Origin: Chrysoperla carnea
Lineage: Eukaryota > Arthropoda > Insecta > Neuroptera > Chrysopidae
DNA: 64,000 bases
NCBI RefSeq assembly: GCF_905475395.1
Contig: NC_058342.1
Span: forward strand, 36,290,140-36,354,139
Direction of reading: 5' to 3'
Shown: in pieces, positions 36,108 to 45,681 of the stretch
Numbering within the stretch: position 1 is the stretch's first letter
Layout of the letters: every line of letters begins with the position of its first letter
The notes under the pieces: model-generated
What the model saw: only the letters and a program-made list of their open reading frames with translations
Database searches by the model: none
Told to the model about the DNA's origin: nothing
Position numbers and translations under genes: made by a program

Positions 36108-39100
36108 TTAAAAGAAACCTGGATTTGTATGTTCAATAACGCAACGCTTACAAAACTTTTTAACAGCTCGATAGCCATCAATTGTAATTTGACAATCTTG
36201 GATGTTGAGCAACTGAAGACCCCGACAATAATACGCAATATATTGTATCCCCTTATCAGTAATCAGTTCACAATTTCGTAAACTGAGTTTCTTTAAATTT
36301 GGACATGATTCAGCCAATTGTCTTAGTCCATTATCGGTCACATCACATTTACCAATATCCAAAGCACGTAGTCGTGAACAGGAACGAGCTAGTATAGTGA
36401 TTGCATCGTCTGACACCGCTTCACAACCACGACAATTTAAATAGCGTAGCTTGTAACAGCGTCGTACGATCACTTTAAGACCTGGATCACTGACTCGGTC
36501 ACATTTCGCAACGGATAAGTAACGTAATGTAGCACCTAATTTAGCTAGTTCATACAAACCAAAATCTGTTAAATTTGTACAATCGCTTACGCTTAACTCA
36601 CGTAGTGCTGAACAGAAACTGGGCACACACTTGATACCAGCATCTGAAAAATCAAATTCAAAATCAAATACACAACTCTAACATCGCAGCTGAAAAGTTA
36701 GTCCCGAGTTTAGCGGGTTTCAAAAGAAATTCCAATAAGATCGGATCAAATCTGCCTATGTTATCAAAAAAAATCAATTTTTTTAACTTTATGACGTCAT
36801 CAGAATCAAAAAAAATTAATTTTGCTCTATCACATCCAAATTTTATTCAATTTTGATAAACCAAGTATGTAATCCTACTAAATTGGGGTCCTACTTTTCA
36901 AATTTGTGATCAAAATTAACCTAGCTCTAATAGGTTTCACGAATGTGGAATCCTGGTCCCGGAATTACGCACATAAGTGATAGCTAGCGTAAAACTGATA
37001 TCGCAGCTGAAAAGAATGACCCAAAATTAATGGGTTTCAAAAAAAATTCTAATAATTGTGGAATAAATTTGCCTGTTATCAAAAAAATCAAATTTTTTAA
37101 CTTTATGACGTCATCAGAATCCAAAAAATTTAATTTTTCTCTATCACATCCAAATTTTACTCAATTTTGATAAACCAAGTATGTAATCCTACTAAATTTG
37201 GGTCACTTAAAGGGTCGTAAGTAGCGAGAGTTAAAAGAGATCTTTACAATTAAATAAAATTGACTGAGTACTGACCTGTGATTTGAAGACATCGTCGTAA
37301 ATACAAGTAAATAAGTTGTGGACAATGTACAACAATCGTTCGTAATCCATAATCGTCAATCGATGAACAATCCGTTAAATCCAAATATTGCAATTGAAAT
37401 TTTTTAGTATTAAAAGCGGCCAATGTTAATGATGCAATCATATTATCCCCACCACTTGAATGATTACCACTACAAGCACCTCCACCTCCACTATTTGAAT
37501 GATTATTATCGTTACTCGTATTATTATCGAATGTTAACGATGAACAACGATCACCAGCTGAGCTTGATTCTAAACAAGAGCTTGTTGATGTTTGTGCTTG
37601 TTGAGCTTGTGTTTGAGCTTGTTGTGCTGTACTTAACGTTGTAAATGTTGAGATTTTTGTACACCCTATAGAAAAAGAAAAAAAAACACTTTAAAATATC
37701 AAACTTTAATTTAGTAACATAAAACGGGGGGGGGGGGGGGGTAGATAGGGCATTCTAACGACCATAAAAGTTTTCATAAAAAGAAGTGACAGATGCTATG
37801 CGTCAAGGACAAGTTTTAACTTTTTTTAGGGAAAAATTTTTCCAGGAAAAATCGTATAGCTTGAAACATAGACAAACTTTGAAACAGCTGTTTCTCCGAA
37901 AATATCGGTCCTACAAAAATCGTCTTATCTCAAATTGTTGATTAACCTTCTTTCAAAAAAAAATACTATTGTTTTTGATGAAAGACCAGTCCTTGCATTT
38001 CCAAATCAGCAAAAACTGAAATAAGGTCAAAATTTTCAAGGTTTTTCTTATTTTTCGGAAAACTCGGAAAACTTGGATTTAATATTCGCAATGTAAAGAT
38101 ATACAGGGTGTTCTCTTATTGATAGCAGAAAATTATACCAGTAAATTAAGCTTATCAAGACAAATGGAAAAGCTATGAACCAAATTTCGATTTGAAGCCT
38201 GATTCGGGAGATATGACTATGAGGAAAATAGATAGATTTATGAATTTACAGACCTATCAAATGCATTACATCCTGTATTTTACATTGACTCTTATGGACA
38301 ATTGAAAGGGATTACGAAAAATTTGTTAAATCGAGAAATTCGTTATATTGAGGTATTCTTTCACAAAATTACACTTACCAGAAATATCTAAATGTTGTAA
38401 ATGTACACACTTATGAATAAAATCATATAAAATATGATTGGTAATTGACGAACATCCCTGTACTTGTAAATGTGTTAACGTGTGCGCAACACATTGTGTT
38501 AACATGTAAAGACCAGCATCTGTTAATCGAGCACCATCTAATATAAAAATACGTTCAATATGTGCTAAATCACCTGTACCAGTACCACTATTCTCCATTC
38601 TACCATTATTATTTAATAAACATCTATTATTTTTACATATATAACAACAAGATGACGATAACGATGACGATGCTGACATGGCTGACATGGCCGACATCGA
38701 CGTATTCTCATAAACAATACTACTATTGCTGTTATTATTATTAAATTTAATTAATTTACATAATATATTATGTAATATATAATCAGCGTTCATGTTCGAT
38801 CCTTTTATTTGTATGATTCGCCATAATGATGATGATGATGTCATCGTCATCGACATGCTATCATTCATGTCAGTAGAACTGTTGCTGTATTTAACATTAC
38901 TGTTACTGTTGCTGATCTGTTGATGTGTTGACTTGTATGACGTAACATGTTTACAGATCACATACTCAAACCGTTTACAAACGTTTGTACATTCGTACAA
39001 ATCGATTGTGTTTAACCATTTGAAGATTTTCAGCAGTAAGTTATCGGTCAGCATTGTTATGGTGATTGGAGCGGATCTTGAATTAGGATGGATCGCTGTA

Positions 39101-40358
39101 CCCGTTGCTGATACTCCATCTAGAAGTGTGGTATTGTTGTAATAATTATAATAATAGCTGTTGTTTATGTGATAATGTGATTGTTGAGATTGTTGTTGTG
39201 ATTGTTGATAATGGTAATGTTGTTGATATGCTGTTGAGGAAGTTGATTCTGAAACAAGATTTAATAAACAAGTCAAAACAAACAATTGACAGAGTTAATT
39301 GTTGAAATACAATGTATAGACAGTGTTGATTTCACTGCCACATTACATACAAATAACTGATATTCCCATATAATACATACTATATAATTTGCGCCCTCAC
39401 GGGTAAATAGTGATGTTTACGAAAAAAAGTTTCTAAACAAAAGTTGTTTATTTTATTGTAAGGAACATTTATATTTAAACTTTTGTTCTATTTCTAACGT
39501 TTTACAAGATGGATCCCAAAACCCAAAATTCAATTGACCTATATTGCTCATTTAACGAACTTAGCCTCATACGTTTTAGGTCCTGAGCATGCTTTAACAA
39601 TTTCTTGATATCTCTTTCCGTTTTATAGTTATCGTGTTGCCAAATGGACAAACAGACAGACAGGGTATAAAAATAAACAAACACTTACGTTTCTTATTAT
39701 TTAATAAATACATCTGTTGCTGTTGATTGAAGCGTTGTTGTTGTTGTTGCTGTTGATGCGTGGCTGATGGTGTACTTCCAGATTGAGACACTAACAAACT
39801 AACACTTGGAGATTGAGAAATCAACGTGTGATATCCTTGATCAAAACTTGGACTGTGGCATTGTTGTTCCTGTTGCAAATACTTGTTCGTCGAATGATGG
39901 AATCGTCTACGATGACTCGATTGATTACTCGAACAATTAAACCGTTCAAACTGTGCCTGTTGATTACTTGAACAGTTAAATCGTTCAAATTGTGCCTGCT
40001 GATTACTTGAACAATTAAATCGTTCAACTTGATTGTGTTGAACTGTGGGACTCTTGAACCGTTCAAACTGTTCAACTTGCTGTTGATTGAAGTCATCGTT
40101 AAGACTGTTGTCGCACACGCCACGAGCACAACATCGATGTCGTTGATTCGGATATTCGTTGTTCGAATTCGAGGTCAACGATAACGATTTAAATATTAAA
40201 TTCGATTCCTCCAATTGTTGATTCGTTGTTGAATCATTGTTATTGTTGTTTGAAGTACAGTGTGTGCTAGGAGGTGAACGTCGGCCTAATTTTGCTAATG
40301 GACAATGTTTGATTTGTGTAAATTCATTGTTGTTTAATGAATTTTTTCCACTAATCAT
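36108..40358 (-). CDS. FBXL7-like F-box/leucine-rich-repeat protein
   Basis: Substrate-recognition subunit of an SCF ubiquitin ligase. The exons are 40358-39689, 39248-38379, 37665-37276 and 36643-36108, totalling 2,466 bp and 821 aa, with all junctions in phase. The first ATG gives MISGKNSLNNN. The N-terminus is Gln/Asn/Ser-rich with three 13-aa units of the type ERFNCSSNQQAQF. The F-box is near ITMLTDNLLLKIFKWLN...CTNVCKRF. Cys-type LRRs follow, ending in KKFCKRCVIEHTNPGFF, which is nearly identical to the vertebrate FBXL7 C-terminus. Human FBXL7 is 491 aa. The extra length is low-complexity sequence at the N-terminus, after the F-box, and between the LRRs (Gln/Ser/Asn/Gly-rich, encoded at 37440-37665). 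Introns contain a repeat copy and a tandem duplication. The gene appears intact. Confidence 0.93.
36683..37215. repeat. Tandem duplication of 317 bp in FBXL7 intron
   Basis: ATCGCAGCTGAAAAG begins one copy at 36683 and the next at 37000. Both run through AACTTTATGACGTCATCAGA and GATAAACCAAGTATGTAATC. The second copy is cut after about 215 bp. Each holds the perfect palindrome TGACGTCA. It is probably a duplicated interspersed repeat. Confidence 0.85.
37726..37741 (+). repeat. Run of 16 G in FBXL7 intron
   Basis: Sixteen consecutive G residues in an otherwise AT-rich intron. The length could be misread by the sequencer. Confidence 0.9.
38102..38277. mobile_element. Possible small MITE with TACAGG ends
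   Basis: Starts TACAGGGTGTTCTCT and ends ...TTACATCCTGTA, giving 9-bp imperfect inverted ends 176 bp apart, within an FBXL7 intron. The TIR is too short for certainty, but ACAGGGTGT ends also occur at 45337 and 58706. Confidence 0.4.
39384..39675 (+). repeat. Dispersed ~350-bp repeat, copy D
   Basis: Fills most of the FBXL7 intron 39249-39688. It starts at TTTGCGCCCTCACGGGTAAA, shares the ATTGACCTATATTGCTCATT block with copy B, and ends CAGACAGACAGGGTATAAAA just 5' of the splice donor on the opposite strand. Part of the interior is missing compared with copies A and B. Confidence 0.7.
39900..40035 (-). repeat. Coding 39-bp tandem repeat in FBXL7 exon 1
   Basis: Three units of 39 bp encode the 13-aa motif around ERFNCSSNQQAQF, with a fourth, partial unit upstream (FERFKSPTVQHNQV). 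The repeat keeps the reading frame because 39 is a multiple of three. The copies are near identical, so the expansion is recent. Confidence 0.85.
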
Positions 40359-40724
40359 TTTGAATGTACAGAAACAAATTCGTTTAAGCAAATTTATGCT
40401 TCATGAAACGAAGGTGTATGATTTTCTTTAGTTCGTATCTAATCTTCGACAATGTACAAATATGTTGATGTTTTGAGATGTCATCTAGAAACCGAAAAAA
40501 TGATAAATTAATCAACTAACAGATCGCCGCAAGTCTCCTATTTTCTCGCTTTTACCTTGAAGAAGACTATATATCAATTTTGTCTAGAACGGGGTGAAAT
40601 TTGCGAGGTTTACGCGTGGTTGGCATCAAAAAATTCGTTTTTATTTAACTTGACTTATTTGAATTATCGAAATCCTACTATATGTCCAAGTATGTTACTT
40701 GAATGTACAACTTTCAATTAATAA
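40359..40724. other. 5' flank of FBXL7-like gene
   Basis: Presumed 5' UTR and upstream DNA. I see no clear TATA box or initiator and no further coding exon. It ends at the giant palindromic element. Confidence 0.5.
40716..40724. repeat. Left flanking duplication AATTAATAA
   Basis: Nine bases identical to 42179-42187, touching each end of the palindromic element: a candidate target-site duplication. Confidence 0.7.
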
Positions 40725-42178
40725 CGGTGTGGCTATCCGCACAATACCGTCTACGGTCTAGACGGTAGACTACCGTCTATACGGTATACCGTATACCGCA
40801 CAACGGTGGTATACCGCACAATACCGTCTACGATCTAGACCGTCCACAGTATACCGTATACGGTCTATTTAGACGCGGTATGAAATTATTTTTGCCCTTT
40901 TATACCGTGGGGCCCTTATACCGTGCACGGTATACTTTTTCACGGTATACTCTTTATGCCGTCGAGCCCTTATACCGCACACGATATGTTACATTTCTGT
41001 AGAATACGCTTTCCCATCTGTATAATGTATACCGTGGACGAGACTATGCCGCACACGGTATATTTCATTTGCTTCAAATAAGCCTTCCAATCTATATTGT
41101 GTATACCGTGGGCGAGACTATACCGCACACGGTAAAATAATTTCATACCGCGTCTAAATAGACCGTATACGGTATACTGTAAACGGTCTAGACCGTAGAC
41201 GGTATTGTGCGGTATACCGTCTATACGGTATACCGTCTGTACGGTATATCGCCTACACGGTATACCGCCTATACGGTATACCGCCTACACGGTATACCGC
41301 CTACACGGTATACCGCCTACACGGTATACCGCCTACACGGTATACCGCCTATACGGTATACCGCCTATACGGTATACCGCCTACACGGTATACCGTCTAT
41401 ACGGTATACCGCCTACACGGTATACCGTCTATACGGTATACCGCCTATACGGTATACCGTGTAGGCGGTAAAAGTATACGGTATACCGTATACTTTTTCA
41501 CGGTATACTCTTTATGCCGTCGAGCCCTTATACCGCACACGATATGTTACATTTCTGTAGAATACGCTTTCCCATCTGTATAATGTATACCGTGGACGAG
41601 ACTATTGTGTATTGTGCGGTATACCGTCTATACGGTATACCGTCTATACAGTATACCGTCTATACGGTATATCGCCTACACGGTATACCGTCTATACGGT
41701 ATACCGTGTAGGCGGTATACCGTATAGGCGGTATACCGTATAGACGGTATAGCGTATAGACGGTATACCGCACAATACCGTCTACGGTCTAGACCGTTTA
41801 CAGTATACCGTATACGGTCTATTTAGACGCGGTATGAAATTATTTTACCGTGTGCGGTATAGTCTCGCCCACGGTATACACAATATAGATTGGAAGGCTT
41901 ATTTGAAGCAAATGAAATATACCGTGTGCGGCATAGTCTCGTCCACGGTATACATTATACAGATGGGAAAGCGTATTCTACAGAAATGTAACATATCGTG
42001 TGCGGTATAAGGGCTCGACGGCATAAAGAGTATACCGTGAAAAAGTATACCGTGCACGGTATAAGGGCCCCACGGTATAAAAGGGCAAAAATAATTTCAT
42101 ACCGCGTCTAAATAGACCGTATACGGTATACTGTGGACGGTCTAGATCGTAGACGGTATTGTGCGGATAGCCACTTCG
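40725..42178. mobile_element. Giant palindromic element with 16-bp core repeats
   Basis: The outer ends CGGTGTGGCTATCCGCACAA and, on the other strand, CGAAGTGGCTATCCGCACAA match except at two bases. The arms (left 40833-41213, right about 41765-42147 in reverse) are essentially identical over about 380 bp by eye. The left arm carries an extra 77-bp segment (40756-40832). The core has two blocks of 16-bp units of the form CGGTATACCGYCTAYA, about 16 at 41210-41465 and about 10 at 41614-41765, the latter reversing orientation near 41700. A 118-bp piece of the left arm (40930-41047) is repeated at 41488-41605. It is more GC- and CpG-rich than its surroundings. No real gene is inside. A 9-bp duplication suggests transposition, perhaps Mutator-like. 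Family unknown. Confidence 0.9.
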
Positions 42179-42187
42179 AATTAATAA
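42179..42187. repeat. Right flanking duplication AATTAATAA
   Basis: Matches 40716-40724 exactly and touches the right end of the palindromic element. Confidence 0.7.
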
Positions 42188-43604
42188 TCCTGTATTCAGC
42201 TAAAATTATTTCTTGCGTAAATTTTGGGACACAATAAATTTATGGTAACCATACATACCTTAATTTCTAATATTTGAAGAAATTCATACACGAATTACCA
42301 TCACTTGAATGAAATTTCATATTAAATGATCGAATCAAGAAAACTTTTTTTATGGCATTGAAAAATTGTCAAAATATCACAGAAGAGGATGTTTTCGAAC
42401 ACGACTAGTTAAGTATACAAAAATGTACTCAAAAAAAAAAAAATAAGGCACAAAATTATTTAGTTAAATTTATGATCATGTTTCGTTTTCACTGTAATTA
42501 ATAAATATTTGATATGAATCACATAATTTTATTAAACAGTCAAGTAATAGATCTGGACCAATTGATTTGTAAATAACCATTTACAAATCATCATTTACTT
42601 TTCACATGATACATCTGAATCTGAATATTGTAAATATTTTTTAATGAATTATGAATGAATTTAAATAAATGAATTATTAAAAATATATTGAATATATTAA
42701 TTACGATCACATATTATTTATTTATATTAACTTATTTATTTATAAACAATTAGAATTATTTAATAATATTGACACTAGTTATTAAAAAAGTATGTCGATT
42801 GTCGTCTGTGTCTGTCTAATATTATTATGTACATTCTTACCAACCTTAAATCTCTAAACTAATAATCATTTTGTGAAATATTCAACAAGTGTGGTTTTAT
42901 TACCAACATAAGGTACATCAACATCATACCTTTTATATTTTAACTGATTTTTTTCCATCACCCATCGTACAAAACTCAAAAGAGTTTCATTTTCTTCGTA
43001 AGGATTCATTTAAATAAATATCTACTACCGTTTCACCTTAATCGGCTCTGTTGTGTTTGGTCGAAATGAGCGCTCCATTACTTTGCGGAGCAATTATCAG
43101 GTTCACGTATTCCCAATAAAGAACAAAAATTTACGAATGATATGTCAGTACAGCCTGCTATTTCTTGACTGGCTTTTCAGTTTAAGTGACTCTAGTAACT
43201 ATATATACCCGACTGTGGCCTTTAGCAATATTACTCTCTAGAAAATAATTATCCCGGCTGCAGAAAGTACGCATTAAAATGATATCTCATATGACGCTTG
43301 ATTTGAGCGTAAATTTAGGGTTCCATCTAGGTGAAAAAAATAGAGTTATGCCCAGCGACAAATTATAAAAATGAGCGACAAAAAAGTTTATTAATATCAA
43401 AAGTGGAAATAAACAAATGGCTGATGAATGATTATCAATTATCAGTGCCAAAAAATAATTGGTAAAGCGCAAATAATAACAAATCATCGCTTTATAGTTG
43501 ATGCGCAAGCCTGAAATCCTGAGAACGGGGTGAATAACGGCGTGCATGGGGTGCATAAATATTTATACAATTGAGTATGTGCAATCGAAAGCTTGTTAAT
43601 TTTC

Positions 43605-43630
43605 TTGAGCCAATATCGATATTGGCTCAA
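43605..43630. repeat. Perfect 26-bp palindrome
   Basis: TTGAGCCAATATC followed by its exact reverse complement, with no spacer. It could form a small cruciform or be the junction of a collapsed foldback. Confidence 0.95.
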
Positions 43631-44159
43631 TAATAATCACCAAGTGAGGTTAGCTCAGACAAATATTGCAACCTCGCCAAAGACCGAAATAACATTTAGG
43701 AAAATTTTGGATAAATTGTGTGTGGTATTGTGGATAAAGAACGAACAATGAAAATAAAAAATGTAATTTTTAATTGATGGTTTGTAATTTTTTTTAATAA
43801 TTAAAGAAACAACATCTTTATAAAAATAGAAAAAGATCTAAATCCTTATAAAAATTTTTGTTTCATACTTTATACAAAATTTTTTTCAAAGGAAATTTTC
43901 ATAAAAGTGTTTAACATGTTGAATTTTCTTTCTTTTTTTTCTGGAAATGAATCGTTTTTATATTTATGTTATCAAAAATACTGGCCAATTAAAAATTATC
44001 TTAAAATTACGATTCATTTCATCGTAAAATGAAAATTATAAAATATTTTGTTTTGTAATAGGAAAAATTATGATAAAGAAAAGGTGGTAAGTGGTTTTTT
44101 TATTCATGGAAACCTTAACTTCCAAATTTCACTATGTCCAGCTGAAAGCATTCAATTAC

Positions 44160-44335
44160 AGTTCTATAATTAACCAGAATGTGCTTGTGTAGTAAAAAGG
44201 AGTTTGATGTAAACTTCTCTTTCCTTCTCTATTAACTTGTTTAGTTCTCTATCCTACTTTTATTACTTTGAGCACTTCTTTTAAAATGTATACTTTTGCT
44301 ACAGCAGCGCCATTCTTTTTGATACACTTTGAATC
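44160..44335. repeat. Dispersed repeat, second copy
   Basis: Shares GTAAAAAGGAGTTTGATGT, TATTACTTTGAGCACTTCTT and ACTTTTGCTACAGCAG with 53785-53940 and, in part, with 2871-2965. Non-coding. Confidence 0.75.
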
Positions 44336-44682
44336 TTTTTGGAAGTTAATATTTGAATGATTAAAAAAAGTTCACAAAAATAAAATAGAAATAAAATAAA
44401 ATAGAATATTTTGAAATATTTAGCAAAATGTCTGGAAAAAAATCATTGAATGATTTAAGAAGACAATAATTTTTATGTATTAGATGAACTTTTTAAATCA
44501 GCTGCTAACTTCTGACACTGAGACACTCGGTATAAAATACACAAGGTTTGTTTTAATTTGAAAAAAACTATGAAATAAAAATTGGAGGGATAATTATTTA
44601 AAACACAGCCCATAAATACTATTTTACAATGAATACAACAATCAGATCTCATAAAACAAATGCCAACCAAGATGAGTCTAAC

Positions 44683-44940
44683 CCATAGACATATAAAAAT
44701 AGACTGAAGAAGTGGGCGTGATCTGCCCAGGCTCGATAAAAAAAGAACGATGCTCTGACGTACATTTTGTTTCTTTTTAGTTGCGTTTGCGCATTAACAG
44801 TCTTGGAAAAGTGCTTCCTGTAAGTGGACAAGTGCGCCAGTAAGTCACGCCCTGAAAAAGGAGACAAAACGTACGTCAGAGCATCGTTATCTTTTTACCG
44901 TGTCTGGAATCTGGTCTATTCTTATATATCTATGCTGTGA
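44683..44940. mobile_element. Foldback MITE with CATAGA ends
   Basis: The left arm CATAGACATATAAAAATAGA ... ACGATGCTCTGACGTAC pairs with the right arm GTACGTCAGAGCATCGT ... TCTATTCTTATATATCTATG. The central part is unpaired. Non-coding, with no certain target duplication. Confidence 0.75.
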
Positions 44941-45336
44941 CCATGAGAATAGGCTACACATAAGATTGCAAAAAGAATCACAAAGATTGATACAAAGTAA
45001 TTTCTTTGCTCATAAAATGTCTCAATAATCCGGACTCAATAGAAACCAAAAGGTTTTTCATCACTGGAAATGTTTAGAAAAATGCTTGTCCATAAAATTT
45101 TTATGTGATTATGCTTTCACAGACGTAGTACGGATTATCGAGACTCTACTGTAGACTCATCTTATTTGGTATTTGATGTGGTCAGATCTAAAAACAATTT
45201 GAAAATAGTTTTAAAACTAATTGCACCTAAAAAAAATAGTATAAATATTTTGAGAATGAAACCCTTAAAAAAATATGATTTCATTAAATGCATTTTAAGT
45301 AGGAAATATAAAAAAGGAAAATCTTTGATCATATAT

Positions 45337-45562
45337 ACAGGGTGTTCCGTGACTCGATGGACATATCTTAAGAGCGTATTCTTTGGACAATTTTAAATCG
45401 AAAGTGCCTCTTGTATTTTTGTTCATACTTTTTGTCTTCAATGTCTTTTATTACTTAAATTTATTAGTGTCCATAGCTCCTTAACAAAACTATATAAGGC
45501 ACTTTCCACTTAAAATTGTTCAAAGAATATGTTCTTAAACTATGTCGAGTCATGGACAGCCT
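45337..45562. mobile_element. Foldback MITE with ACAGGGTGT end
   Basis: ACAGGGTGTTCCGTGACTCG at the left pairs with CGAGTCATGGACAGCCT at the right. Pairing continues through ATTCTTTGGACAATTTTAAA against its diverged complement and AAGTGCCT / AGGCACTT. It is about 226 bp with a short central loop. Confidence 0.75.
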
Positions 45563-45569
45563 ATATTAA

Positions 45570-45604
<35 letters not shown>

Positions 45605-45681
45605 AGCTACGAATTAACTTTAATTCGTATTCGAGAATTAAGTTCTTAAGTAAACGTGTTGAAAGACGGATCTTGTTGACT

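Larger units (their letters stand above)
42188..45681. other. Intergenic region upstream of FBXL7-like, downstream of SLC41-B
   Basis: No gene recognised. It holds the palindrome at 43605, a dispersed repeat at 44160, foldbacks at 44683 and 45337, a pogo-type terminus (CGAGACTCTACTGTA) at about 45139-45153 and a TA microsatellite at about 45572-45596. Confidence 0.55.

Noticed and set aside
41205-41711. Open frames with 16-aa repeats (RYTAYTVYRLHGIPP-like)
   Set aside because: They arise because the 16-bp unit keeps all frames open over 48 bp. The same composition is seen in more than one frame and no start context or domain is present.
41210-41770. CRISPR-like array
   Set aside because: The units are contiguous 16-mers with no unique spacers, in a eukaryotic genome. 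It is a tandem repeat.
45337-45562. Regulatory hairpin of SLC41-B
   Set aside because: The ends match a dispersed MITE type seen elsewhere in the window, so transposon origin is simpler.
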